From contig CAZWHW010000006.1 of the NCBI GenBank assembly GCA_964633815.1, positions 24,461 through 88,460 on the forward strand: DNA of 64,000 bases, written 5' to 3'. The stretch is from CALKZN01 sp964633815 (lineage in GTDB: Bacteria; Pseudomonadota; Gammaproteobacteria; Arenicellales; Arenicellaceae). Of this stretch, positions 8,336-17,562 are shown piece after piece. Each line of letters opens with the position of its first letter. The first letter of the stretch is position 1. The notes beneath the pieces were generated by a model, which saw only the letters and a program-made list of their open reading frames with translations, did not search any database and was not told where the DNA came from. The position numbers were made by a program, and so were the translations under genes.

Positions 8336-9403
8336 CTATTGGGATTTTCTCACCATTTCTGACTGATCAAATAAATCAAAAAGTTTTGAGTTTTCATCAG
8401 TAATTCGCATCTTCATTCTTCCTAAAGCTGCTTTCAACTGTTGCTTATCACCACGTAAAGTTTTTGCAATAACCTCAGCTGGTTCAACAATAGTTTGCGC
8501 ATCGACACGTTCACCGACACGGAAATTAAATACGAAGTTTCCAAAACCACCCATGCGTAAATCTGACAGCCAAATACCATCATCAAGCTCACGAATTTGA
8601 TAAAAACCCTTGGTAAATCCTTGTAGTTTCTTAACGGATTCAGACGCAAATATTTGATCAATCTTATGATTTTCACTGCGAAAAAAATGAGATTGTAATG
8701 GCTTTTCATTGGCATCAAACACCGAACGAAAACTCACCCAATAGCCCTCAGGTGTCATCGTAATATTTTTCCATAACAACGTGTTCAACGGCATTGGCAA
8801 GGTCAAACTCTTCTGAGTATCTATACCGCGCTGTTGTAATGCGGTTTCAAAGTGCTTTGCTTGAGCAGCTTGAGCAAATAATGACCAAGATAAATATGAA
8901 CAACTTAGTATAATCCCCAAAATTAGTATCTGACGCTTGCGCCAGATAATATTGAATAGCAAACAGGCTAACAATGGCAAGGTATACAACGGATCTATAA
9001 TGAAAATACTAGCAAGACCAAAAGGATAGTTTGTCAGCGGCCATAAGAGTTGGGTGCCATAAACGGTAAACCAATCCAACAATACATGCGTGGCAAAAAT
9101 TAAATACACACTCACGAAGTAATATCTAAAACTGATTGAAGATCTTGGCCCTGAATTTTCATATGGGTGGAAACGCTTTAAAAGCCATGCAAAGATGGGT
9201 GACACTAACAATAAAACAAGTAAAGAATGGCTAAAACTTCGATGTTCGGTGAAGCTATCAACCGCATTTTTTACCCACAACACATCAAGATCCGGCAATG
9301 TGCCTAAAATCGCACCATAAAGTGAGGCTTTGCGCCCTATTTTCTTGCCCAGTGTTGTTTCACCAACAGCTGCACCTAAAACAATTTGTGTAAGAGAATC
9401 CAT
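8336..9403 (-). CDS. YdjM/DUF457-family membrane-bound metal-dependent hydrolase-like protein
   Basis: A 355-residue inner membrane protein of the COG1988 (YbcI/YdjM/DUF457) family. Conserved elements are DSLTQIVLGAAVGE at residues 2-15, LPDLD at 36-40, EHRSFSHS at 53-60 and THVLLDWFTVYG near 105. These His and Asp residues look like metal ligands. Four or five hydrophobic segments precede a soluble C-terminal domain (about 200-355). E. coli YdjM is a LexA-regulated member; the biochemical role of the family is not established. It appears monocistronic, with 147 bp between it and the LytTR regulator. Confidence 0.8.
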   Translation of the reverse strand: MDSLTQIVLGAAVGETTLGKKIGRKASLYGAILGTLPDLDVLWVKNAVDSFTEHRSFSHSLLVLLLVSPIFAWLLKRFHPYENSGPRSSISFRYYFVSVYLIFATHVLLDWFTVYGTQLLWPLTNYPFGLASIFIIDPLYTLPLLACLLFNIIWRKRQILILGIILSCSYLSWSLFAQAAQAKHFETALQQRGIDTQKSLTLPMPLNTLLWKNITMTPEGYWVSFRSVFDANEKPLQSHFFRSENHKIDQIFASESVKKLQGFTKGFYQIRELDDGIWLSDLRMGGFGNFVFNFRVGERVDAQTIVEPAEVIAKTLRGDKQQLKAALGRMKMRITDENSKLFDLFDQSEMVRKSQ

Positions 9404-9492
9404 CTGACAATAATAAAAGAAAAACTTTATAATAATATGAATGATTGATTTTAACTGACCTTGGCTGGTGCTGGCTCATCACATTTTAATTT

Positions 9493-10899
9493 ATGACTAA
9501 AAACCTGACATTTATTGGGGCAGATACTTATTACCCCTTAGCCAATGGCAAAGAATCACTGCGCATTCACCTCGATGGCGCTGCTTCACCATTAGTCATG
9601 CAGTCGGCGCAAGACGCGGTGAATAAATTATTGCCGCACTATTCAAATTCGCACAGCCAATCACACGCTTCAGCTCGTTTATGTTCTGAAGCCTTTAATT
9701 GGTCACTGAGAACTATTTTGCAAATTACGGGAGCAAGTTCGAACAAAGACTACATATGTGCCGTGATGGGCTCTGGCACTACTGCATGGATTAATAATAT
9801 TGCTCGCCGTATTGCCAAGCAAAGTACGAAAAATGATCTGGTCTTAGTCTCAGCATTGGAGCACCATGCGAATGACCTGCCGCACAGAGAACACTTTGAG
9901 ATTGAACACTTTAGTTTACTTGGTGAAGGATCTCAGCTTGGCGAAATTGATTTATCCATGCTTGAAGAAACCTTGAAGAATCAGACTAACAAGGGCAAAA
10001 AAATTCATTATATTGCTTTCTCAGCGGTGAGTAATGTGACAGGTATTGTTGCTCCTTGCAAAGAAATCACCGCTCTAGCACACCAATATGGCGCTTTATC
10101 ACTCATTGATTGCGCGCAAATGGCGGCACACATGCCATTAAACATTGCTGAAACTAATGCTGATTTCGTGATCTTTTCTGGCCATAAAGTCTATGCAGGC
10201 GCGGCTCCAGGCGTGTTAATAGCCAAACAATCTTTGTTAAAACAATTTCCCTCTGCCGAGATGGGTGGAGGCATCGTTGATCACGTAGGCTATCGCGACG
10301 TGGAATTTAGTTCAGACTATCCAACGAGGGAGTTAGCTGGAACAAAAAATATTTTAGGAACTTATGCCTTAGCAACTGCTTTAAAGCAATTGGATCAAAT
10401 TGGTTTTCATAAAATCCAACAACATTCTGAATCGCTCTGGAAATATGCGTTTGAACAATTAAGTACTCTAGGAAAGCAAGTCACGATCTATGGCCATAGC
10501 CAATCATCTCGCATTGGCGCCCTATCATTCAACTTAACGGGCATCGATCATGGTTTGGTCTCTGCGATTTTATCAGACTTCTTCGGCATTGCTGTTCGCA
10601 ATGAATGTTTTTGTGCTCATCCATATGTCAGTTCATTATTAAAAGACGAACTTTGGTCACTAGACCTAAGTAAGATTCCTGATGAACAACATGAAGATTA
10701 TATCAATCGTAAACGGGGCATGCTCAGAGCAAGTTTCAGCATTTACAATAGCGAAAAAGACATTGATAAGCTGATGTTTGCAGTTACTGAGATCATTAAT
10801 AACCTTCAAGATTTTCAAAAACATTACACCGTCGCAGCTGACGGCAGTTATCAACACCGTAAATTTAAAATAAATGCATCTGAATATCTAAATTTTTAA
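9493..10899 (+). CDS. Class V aminotransferase family PLP enzyme (cysteine-desulfurase-like)
   Basis: A 468-residue PLP fold type I protein. GSGTT at 93-97 binds the phosphate, EHHAN at 123-127 stacks over the ring, Asp206 pairs with the pyridine nitrogen, and SGHKVYAGAAPGVL carries the Schiff-base Lys232. A cysteine-containing segment NECFCAHPY occupies the position of the SufS/CsdA cysteine loop, and the protein is longer than SufS (about 405). It could be a cysteine desulfurase, selenocysteine lyase or kynureninase-like enzyme. No suf or isc genes are near, so the substrate is open. Confidence 0.75.
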   Translation: MTKNLTFIGADTYYPLANGKESLRIHLDGAASPLVMQSAQDAVNKLLPHYSNSHSQSHASARLCSEAFNWSLRTILQITGASSNKDYICAVMGSGTTAWINNIARRIAKQSTKNDLVLVSALEHHANDLPHREHFEIEHFSLLGEGSQLGEIDLSMLEETLKNQTNKGKKIHYIAFSAVSNVTGIVAPCKEITALAHQYGALSLIDCAQMAAHMPLNIAETNADFVIFSGHKVYAGAAPGVLIAKQSLLKQFPSAEMGGGIVDHVGYRDVEFSSDYPTRELAGTKNILGTYALATALKQLDQIGFHKIQQHSESLWKYAFEQLSTLGKQVTIYGHSQSSRIGALSFNLTGIDHGLVSAILSDFFGIAVRNECFCAHPYVSSLLKDELWSLDLSKIPDEQHEDYINRKRGMLRASFSIYNSEKDIDKLMFAVTEIINNLQDFQKHYTVAADGSYQHRKFKINASEYLNF

Positions 10900-10973
10900 G
10901 AACTGCTATTAAATACATTCTCCTAATCAATCAGTATTGGGTATAAACTTTGTATAAATTCAATTAAGAAAAT

Positions 10974-10997
10974 AAAAAAACGAGCCTAAAGGCTCGT
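10974..10997 (-). terminator. Rho-independent terminator after small ORF
   Basis: On the minus strand ACGAGCC and GGCTCGT pair (7 bp, loop TTTA) followed by TTTTTTTATTTTC. There is no T-run on the plus strand, so it serves the minus-strand gene at 11090-11293. Confidence 0.8.
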
Positions 10998-11089
10998 CCA
11001 AAACTAAATATAGATTTTGTGGGTGTTAATTCTTATTAAAATCTAAGCATCTCTGCTCACATTATAACAAGTAATGTATTACAAATTAA

Positions 11090-11293
11090 TTACGCCGCAA
11101 ATTGATTTATATTCAATGAATCTGATTCATCTGGATTGATCTCAACATCCAACCAGTGATGACACTGCATATCACTTGCATAAGGAACAAGTGGCGTATC
11201 AATATTTTCTGGATGCTCATATAACAATTCATCAGTAATAGCGACAAATAATTTAACTTTGTTTAGAGCTGCATTCATGGTGACTGTTCTCAT
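11090..11293 (-). CDS. Small hypothetical protein
   Basis: A 67-residue acidic protein with no recognised domain, signal peptide or membrane segment. It could start at the ATG at 11293 or at an ATG five codons later; neither has a strong ribosome-binding site. Support for a real gene is its position alone on the minus strand between two plus-strand genes, with its own clear terminator about 90 nt downstream. It has one Cys-His-His cluster (QCHHWLDVEI). Confidence 0.5.
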   Translation of the reverse strand: MRTVTMNAALNKVKLFVAITDELLYEHPENIDTPLVPYASDMQCHHWLDVEINPDESDSLNINQFAA

Positions 11294-11633
11294 TTAGTTA
11301 ATTAATTAACGGTTTTTAATAACTATTGTTCTTATTAGCATTCAATTCAATTAAGCTGAATATTAATTTTATTTTCGACTTTAAAAGCGCCAACAAAATC
11401 GTTTATGATGCTTGTATGAACTAGTGTCTTACCGTTTATATTTAAATTTCTATAGTTGTATTAAACCGCTTGAGAATGACGAAAATTCGGCAAACTTATG
11501 GTGATTTCATGGTGAATATTAAGTATTTAATTTAAGTTTTCATGCAATTTTAATACTTTCAACAAGTTAACTCGTTTATCCATAAATTAGATAATTTAAA
11601 AAAAACAAAAAAATTATTAATATTAAACGAAAT
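11294..11633. other. Intergenic region between small ORF and two-component system
   Basis: This 340-bp, very AT-rich region should hold divergent promoters for the small minus-strand gene and the response regulator. I see no gene, strong hairpin or recognisable operator in it. Confidence 0.5.
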
Positions 11634-12344
11634 ATGAAAAAAATTGCCATTGTCGAAGACGACGAAGACCAAAGAGAAAACTATGCAGATGCGCTTAAGC
11701 AGCATGGATATGAGGTTTCAACCTATCCAAACCGTCCGCTTGCGCTCGCTGGAATGCGTGACGATATGCCAGATTTAGCTATGCTTGATATCATGTTGGA
11801 AAACGAAATGGACGGCGGCTTTGATTTGTGTCGTGATTTAAGGATGCTTGCGCCCAAACTACCTATCATTTTTCTAACGGCACGCAATTCCGATATAGAT
11901 CGCGTATCAGGTCTTCGTTTAGATGCTTGGGACTATCTGACAAAACCTATCAATATGCAATTTTTGACAGTAAGAATTACCTCATTATTTCGAATCGTTG
12001 ATAGCCTAGATAGCCATGAAAGTACATTTGAAAACGAAGATATTATTAATCGAGGCAGTCTATTCATTGACCCTAACAGCATGACTATCACTTGGAAAGA
12101 ACAAGCACTAAGCTTAACATTAACCGAATTCTGGCTTATCGAAGCAATGGCAAGACGACCTAACCAAGTGAAGTCTTATGATAATTTGATGCAAATCACC
12201 AAACAAAGTTACGTCGAACGAAACACCATTAATGGCTATATCCGCCGAATTCGTAAAAAATTCACTGATATTGATGCCAAATTTGATCGTATTGAAACAG
12301 TGTTTGGCATCGGCTATAAATGGAAAGGTAATTCCAACATATAA
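11634..12344 (+). CDS. OmpR/PhoB-type response regulator (dedicated-sortase-system type)
   Basis: A 236-residue response regulator. The receiver domain (about 1-120) has acidic pocket residues at 9-12, phosphoacceptor Asp52 (MLDIM), Thr82 (LTA) and Lys104 (YLTKPI). A winged-helix domain follows (about 135-232). The receiver has a small insert, LENEMDGGFD, after the phosphoacceptor. It overlaps the histidine kinase gene by one base, so the two are translationally coupled. Sequence style and pairing resemble the proteobacterial dedicated sortase system regulator (TIGR03787). That assignment is from memory, and no sortase or LPXTG target is in this window. Confidence 0.85.
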   Translation: MKKIAIVEDDEDQRENYADALKQHGYEVSTYPNRPLALAGMRDDMPDLAMLDIMLENEMDGGFDLCRDLRMLAPKLPIIFLTARNSDIDRVSGLRLDAWDYLTKPINMQFLTVRITSLFRIVDSLDSHESTFENEDIINRGSLFIDPNSMTITWKEQALSLTLTEFWLIEAMARRPNQVKSYDNLMQITKQSYVERNTINGYIRRIRKKFTDIDAKFDRIETVFGIGYKWKGNSNI

Positions 12345-14647
12345 TGAATCACATCAAACCAATTCGCAAAGGATATTCCATTCGCACCAAGCTAACCTTG
12401 GTAGCTTTGTTATTACTATTAATTCCTTTAATGTCGTATATTTATGTACGTGACATGAAAACGTTTCTGATTAAAGGTCAGGAAGGTGCGCTTAGCTTAA
12501 CCGCCCGAGCCGTATCTACTGTTTTACATGATAGACCAGAATTATTTAATAGCACTGATTCTGCACAAGAAACCAGTGAAAGTGATGTTTTTGTTGTACC
12601 ACTTACCAACTATGTACGTCTTGATGGAGATTTGAGTGACTGGGGAGATCAAATACGACAAGAACGTTCAAGTAATTTTATCAGCCCTGATCAAGCCAAT
12701 GCTGAAACAATTACTTTCAATACGGGAGAAAGCTCGGAAAATTCAATACCTGATGTGAGGCATTTATTGGGTTATCGTGGCTCTTTCTTATACGCTTATT
12801 TCAATGTTGCCGATGACAATGTGTTATTACGAAGTCGTTCTGCCCTTCGTTTAGATTCAGCTGATCATATTCGCCTAGCTATTAAAGCACCTTTTCAGGC
12901 AGAAACTCGCTATGCATTCACCGCTAGACAACCTGGACCAATGAGTATATTCCTGGTTGATAATAAGTGGTCATACCCCTTAGACGGATCTCCAAACAGA
13001 AATATTAAAGCAGAACTTAAGACAACCGAGACGGGGTATATTGTAGAAGCTCGGATACCGCGATTTATGTTGGCCAACAATGCGAGCATTCAATTACAAG
13101 TTATTGATGTGAATAATGAGCAAACTCGAACAATTGAGCGCCAAATTTCCACCACCACAGTTAATCAAGAGGAAGGCGCAGATTTTGCTAAAGTGTTATT
13201 ACAAACTCCTGAAGTTGATAACATTCTTAAAGGCTTGAACAGGTCAGATGCACGAATTTGGGTGTTAGATGATGAGAAAAATGTACGCGCAGTCGTCGGA
13301 AATTTATCCAGTGAAGATCAAAACGAAGCCGAAACATTAGATAGCCCTACCCAACAAGAAAACTTTTTTGAAAAGCTAAAAAATGAGTACAACAGAGTCC
13401 TGAATAAAATCTTCAACTTAATTCTTGAAGATGTTAATAGCAATATTGATGATTATGGCAACAACACCAGTGCACGATCCGATCAATTGCTAGAAAGTTC
13501 ATTGCAAGGCAAATTAGTTACCGACCGTCGCAAGTCATTAGATGAACAAACCACTATCGTCATGGCTGCGAATCCTATATGGTCAGGTTCGGATATTATC
13601 GGCTCAGTGATAGTAGAACAAAGTAGTAATGAAGTGCTCTCAAAACAGCGTGAAGCCTTGGAAAATGTCATCAGCGTAACATTGGTAGTCTTGCTCGTCG
13701 TTTTGACTAGCATTTTATATTTTGCCTCTCGTTTGACTATTCGCATTAGACGATTGCGTGATTCAGCCGAAATAGCAATCGATCGACATGGACGTTTAAA
13801 AGAAGGTTCTAGATTAGCTGAATCTCGTTCAGGAGATGAAGTGGGGGATTTATCGCGCAGTATCGGCGACATGCTCAAACGCCTATCTCAATACACACAA
13901 TACTTAAGAGGCTTGCCAGACACACTCGCTCATGAAGTAAGTAACCCTTTGAATGTTGTTAATTCTTCCTTGGAAAATCTAGCCAATGAATATCAGGGCA
14001 GTAAAAACAGCAATTACTATAAACGCGCCCAAAAAGGCTTAAAAAGAATTCAATCGATTCTTAAAAATCTGACTGAAGCTGCCAACCTTGAACAAGCTAT
14101 CGAAGCTGAAACTTTTGTGATTTTTGACCTTGCTAAATTAGTACAAAGCTATAAAGAAGTTTACCAATCCAGCAATCCTGAAAAATCCTTTATTTTTGAA
14201 GCGCTTGCCAAGCCTTTAATTATCGAAGGGACTCCTGACCACATCGCTCAAATGCTAGATAAATTAATCGATAACGCGATGGATTTTGCCAAACCCGGAA
14301 CTAGTATCATCTTACGTACTAAACGTGACGAAGATATGGCTATTATTGAAATCTTAAACGAAGGTGAATTCTTACCAGAAAAAATGGCTGAACGTGTGTT
14401 TGAGCCCATGGTTTCTTTGGGACGAACTGATGCGAAAAAAACTCGTTTGGGCATGGGCCTTTATATCGTTAAACTGATTACTACATATCATGGCGGTTCA
14501 GTGCAAGCCAGCAACTTACGCTTGAAAAAAGGCGTGAAATTCACAGTTTCTATCCCAATTGCTGGAGATTTTACCGAACCCGTGAGAATCGCGCCAAAAA
14601 TTAATAGTTTCAAAACTACTCAAATACAAGCGCCAATAGCAAAATAG
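12344..14647 (+). CDS. Membrane histidine kinase with periplasmic sugar-binding-like domain (dedicated-sortase type)
   Basis: A 767-residue sensor kinase. TM1 lies at about 16-34. A large periplasmic region begins with DGDLSDWGD (94-102), the signature of a CBM9-like beta-sandwich, and runs to TM2 at about 445-465. HAMP follows, then the dimerisation box with His530 (LAHEVSNPLNVVNS), the N box (LIDNAMDFAKPG) and the G2 box RLGMGLYIVK. The H box has VSNPL in place of LRTPL/IRNPL. The extracellular CBM9-like domain fits TIGR03785-type kinases. Signal and targets are unknown. It is convergent with pgeF, 15 bp away. Confidence 0.82.
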   Translation: MNHIKPIRKGYSIRTKLTLVALLLLLIPLMSYIYVRDMKTFLIKGQEGALSLTARAVSTVLHDRPELFNSTDSAQETSESDVFVVPLTNYVRLDGDLSDWGDQIRQERSSNFISPDQANAETITFNTGESSENSIPDVRHLLGYRGSFLYAYFNVADDNVLLRSRSALRLDSADHIRLAIKAPFQAETRYAFTARQPGPMSIFLVDNKWSYPLDGSPNRNIKAELKTTETGYIVEARIPRFMLANNASIQLQVIDVNNEQTRTIERQISTTTVNQEEGADFAKVLLQTPEVDNILKGLNRSDARIWVLDDEKNVRAVVGNLSSEDQNEAETLDSPTQQENFFEKLKNEYNRVLNKIFNLILEDVNSNIDDYGNNTSARSDQLLESSLQGKLVTDRRKSLDEQTTIVMAANPIWSGSDIIGSVIVEQSSNEVLSKQREALENVISVTLVVLLVVLTSILYFASRLTIRIRRLRDSAEIAIDRHGRLKEGSRLAESRSGDEVGDLSRSIGDMLKRLSQYTQYLRGLPDTLAHEVSNPLNVVNSSLENLANEYQGSKNSNYYKRAQKGLKRIQSILKNLTEAANLEQAIEAETFVIFDLAKLVQSYKEVYQSSNPEKSFIFEALAKPLIIEGTPDHIAQMLDKLIDNAMDFAKPGTSIILRTKRDEDMAIIEILNEGEFLPEKMAERVFEPMVSLGRTDAKKTRLGMGLYIVKLITTYHGGSVQASNLRLKKGVKFTVSIPIAGDFTEPVRIAPKINSFKTTQIQAPIAK

Positions 14648-14662
14648 CTAATGTAAGCTGTT

Positions 14663-15430
14663 CTATAGTTTATCTATCCATAACAAAGACACTATTCTCC
14701 CTGTGACACCATCACGACGATAAGAATAAAATCTGTCACTTTCAGCATATGTGCAATGACCAGATTGCGTAAATGTGACACTTTTAGTTGCCATTCGTTC
14801 TCCTAACAAACCCGCTAAATCAGCCAAAAAATGCCCCGGCTTATCAGGTTGAACTAGATAGAACTCATCTGAACCGCCTAATAATTTCTTTACATCCTGA
14901 CCAATTTCAAAATTCTGTTGTGAAATCGCTGGCCCACAATGCACCAGCAATTCTTCATTTGGCACGGAAAATAATTTCAGCGCGTCTTCGACAATGCCAT
15001 CCGCCAATCCACGCCAACCTGCATGCACTAAGGCGATTTCCGTGCCCTTTTGATCACATATAAACACGGGCAGGCAATCCGCGGTCATAATGGTGCACAC
15101 TACTCTCGTTTGACGTGTGAAATGACCATCAAACGCTTGATTAAGTCGTTGCTGTCGAGAACCTGAGTCTTGTAATATATTCGTGGTATGTTCTTGGCGC
15201 AACCAGTGAGGCATTAAAACAGTTGCATCTTCTACACCGTCTTTCTCATAATCAGCTTGTATTAATTCAGTTAATAAACGGCGATTCTCTGCCACTCGTT
15301 CAGATGAATCGCCTACATGATCACCCAAATTCAATCCTTCATAAGGCGGCAAACTCACGCCATCAGCGCGGGTACTTGTGAGCGCTTTAATATGTTTAGG
15401 CGCAGACCAATTTGGCTTGATAATTTCCAT
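14663..15430 (-). CDS. pgeF: Peptidoglycan editing factor PgeF (laccase-domain, YfiH family)
   Basis: A 255-residue Cu-oxidase_4/laccase-domain protein of normal family length. The Cys-His active-site elements are present: MTADCLPVFI, LVHAGWRGLADGI and LLVHCGPAIS. In E. coli YfiH hydrolyses misincorporated L-Ser from UDP-MurNAc-L-Ser; family members also act as purine nucleoside phosphorylases. It lies 26 bp downstream of rluD on the same strand, the usual arrangement, so the two are probably co-transcribed. Confidence 0.93.
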   Translation of the reverse strand: MEIIKPNWSAPKHIKALTSTRADGVSLPPYEGLNLGDHVGDSSERVAENRRLLTELIQADYEKDGVEDATVLMPHWLRQEHTTNILQDSGSRQQRLNQAFDGHFTRQTRVVCTIMTADCLPVFICDQKGTEIALVHAGWRGLADGIVEDALKLFSVPNEELLVHCGPAISQQNFEIGQDVKKLLGGSDEFYLVQPDKPGHFLADLAGLLGERMATKSVTFTQSGHCTYAESDRFYSYRRDGVTGRIVSLLWIDKL

Positions 15431-15456
15431 GAGATAAGTTATTAATTATAATTAAA

Positions 15457-16551
15457 TCAAGCATTTATTTGATTATCTACACTTAGTGCATTAGCAATAG
15501 TCAGCATATCATCTGGTAAACCAGCCTCCCAAGAAAGCTCCTGTCGTGTTGCAGGATGTATTAAAGTTAAACGTGTTGCATGCAATGCTTGCCGTTTAAA
15601 CTGACGTAATAATTTGGCAAGACTGAGATCACAATTTTTAGGAATGACTAAACGTTTTCCGTAGACGGGATCACCGACTAGCGGATAACCCGCGGCAGTC
15701 ATATGCACACGAATTTGATGCGTTCGCCCCGTTTCAAGTTTGACTCTAACCAAGGTGTGTTTCCGAAAACGCTCTTCTATTCGATAATGAGTAATAGCTT
15801 CCTTACCACCACCTTCATGAGGTTTACAGACACTCATTTTACGTCGGTCATACTGATCCCTGCGCATGGCTTTGTTGATAGTAGCACCTGAAATAATCAT
15901 GCCTAAACAAATCGCCAAATATTCACGGCTCAAACTTCTTTCTGAAAGCTGTTCAACTAGGTTTAATCGAGCATTTTCATTTTTTGCTAGTACCATTAAA
16001 CCGCTAGTATCTTTATCTAAACGATGAACAATGCCTGCTCTTGGTAAATTTTTATTGTCAGGCCAGTGAAACAACACGGCATTCATTAATGTACCTGTTT
16101 CATTACCCGCTCCAGGATGTACAACCCATCCAGCAGGTTTATTAATGACAATAATATCGTCATCTTCATAAACAATATTTACTGGTAGGTTTTCTGGAAG
16201 ACTATCTTCAATACTACTTGCTTTAGCTCTTTCAGGCGCATCAACACTGACTAGGTCGCCCAATACCAAACGATAAGTTTGCTTAACCTGTTTATCATTA
16301 ACCAACACATGCCCTGCTTTGATCCATGTTTGAATCATACTTCTTGACGCATCAGGAGAAATTTCTCCTAGAACTTTATCTATTCGTAAACTGGCAAATT
16401 GTTCAGTAATTGTCAGACAACCATTTTCATCAAGCGCATTAACCAATTCCATTTCTGATTCTTGATCAGAATTTATTTTTAAACTATCTGATTGATCTTC
16501 CTTTTCATTTATTTGAGATATACGCATTTCGTTTTGAGTATTTGACATCAT
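15457..16551 (-). CDS. rluD: 23S rRNA pseudouridine synthase RluD
   Basis: A 364-residue RluA-family enzyme that makes pseudouridines 1911, 1915 and 1917 in helix 69 of 23S rRNA. An S4 RNA-binding domain spans about 55-101. The catalytic motif HRLDKDTSG is at 176-184, with Asp179 the nucleophile. Compared with E. coli RluD (326 aa) it has an acidic N-terminal extension of about 40 residues rich in Glu, Asp and Ser. The true start may lie at one of the internal Met codons. It is divergent from bamD and followed by pgeF, a conserved gammaproteobacterial layout. Confidence 0.94.
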   Translation of the reverse strand: MMSNTQNEMRISQINEKEDQSDSLKINSDQESEMELVNALDENGCLTITEQFASLRIDKVLGEISPDASRSMIQTWIKAGHVLVNDKQVKQTYRLVLGDLVSVDAPERAKASSIEDSLPENLPVNIVYEDDDIIVINKPAGWVVHPGAGNETGTLMNAVLFHWPDNKNLPRAGIVHRLDKDTSGLMVLAKNENARLNLVEQLSERSLSREYLAICLGMIISGATINKAMRRDQYDRRKMSVCKPHEGGGKEAITHYRIEERFRKHTLVRVKLETGRTHQIRVHMTAAGYPLVGDPVYGKRLVIPKNCDLSLAKLLRQFKRQALHATRLTLIHPATRQELSWEAGLPDDMLTIANALSVDNQINA

Positions 16552-16639
16552 AAAATAATTCTCATCAAGTAGTAATGAAATTCAATTCAATTCAAGTTAT
16601 GCTATCGCAACAGTAAATTAAATCTTTGTACTTAATATA

Positions 16640-17542
16640 ATGTTGTTTAATATTAACTTTAAAAAATGTAAAACCGCTGCCCTATTAACCAGCGTGCTCA
16701 TTTTGTCTCTCACCCTGTCTGGATGCGCATTCTTTAGTATTACAAGCTCTAAAGATAAGCCTAAACCAAAAATCAGCCAGCAAGACCAACAAAAGGATTA
16801 TAAACGAGCTTTACGTCGGTTGGAGAGAAAACAATATGAACTTGCTCTCGACGAATATAATCAATTCATTGTCAAATACCCTTTTGGCTCATTATCTGAG
16901 CGTGCCAGACTTGAACGCATTTTTATTTTAAATAAATTAGGTGGTGATGCTATAAATGAAGCAAGAGCGTCAATCGATAGATTTATTTCTCAACACCCGT
17001 TACACCCTGATCTAGACTACGCTTATTATATGCGTGGCGTTGTGTTATTCGAAAAAAAACGTGGTGGCATTTTTGCACGTTTAGCAGGCGCTAAAGAAGT
17101 TCTTCGCACCAAAAATAATTACGAAGAATCACATTTGGCATTCGCCGAGTTATTGCAGGAATTTCCAGAAAGCCGATATGTGCCTGATGCTGAAAAACGC
17201 ATGACATATTTACGTAATAATATGGCGATATTTGAATTATCTACAGCAAATTTTTACGCTGAACGCAATGCACATATAGGTGCAATAAACCGTGCTGAAT
17301 TTATTGTCAAAAACTACGATCAATCACCCGCAGTGATTGATGCACTTAAGCTAATGATTACAAGTTATGAAAAAATTGGCTTGACCGACAAAGCTGATGA
17401 GACCAGATATTTATTGGCATCAAACTATCAAGGCATACAAGGAATAGAAGGTGGAAATCGGTCAAAACCTAAAAAATCAAGATTAAGATTACCTAAGCTA
17501 CCTAACCTGAATCCATTAAGACTTTTCAGAAGAAATAGCTAA
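16640..17542 (+). CDS. bamD: BamD, outer membrane protein assembly lipoprotein
   Basis: A 300-residue lipoprotein. The signal sequence ends in the lipobox LSGC with acylated Cys29. It is followed by TPR-like repeats (residues about 50-245) such as YKRALRRLERKQYELALDEYNQF and the conserved AYYMRGVVLFEK. BamD is an essential partner of BamA in folding beta-barrels into the outer membrane. It is longer than E. coli BamD (245 aa) because of a basic, proline-rich C-terminal tail (about 270-300) with many Lys, Arg and Leu residues. Divergent from rluD as is usual. Confidence 0.93.
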   Translation: MLFNINFKKCKTAALLTSVLILSLTLSGCAFFSITSSKDKPKPKISQQDQQKDYKRALRRLERKQYELALDEYNQFIVKYPFGSLSERARLERIFILNKLGGDAINEARASIDRFISQHPLHPDLDYAYYMRGVVLFEKKRGGIFARLAGAKEVLRTKNNYEESHLAFAELLQEFPESRYVPDAEKRMTYLRNNMAIFELSTANFYAERNAHIGAINRAEFIVKNYDQSPAVIDALKLMITSYEKIGLTDKADETRYLLASNYQGIQGIEGGNRSKPKKSRLRLPKLPNLNPLRLFRRNS

Positions 17543-17562
17543 TACTGAGTAAATCTGGGCCT

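Noticed and set aside
13483..13878. 131-codon minus-strand frame inside the histidine kinase gene
   Set aside because: It lies wholly within a well-supported kinase gene on the other strand and its product is Ser/Arg-rich without any domain.
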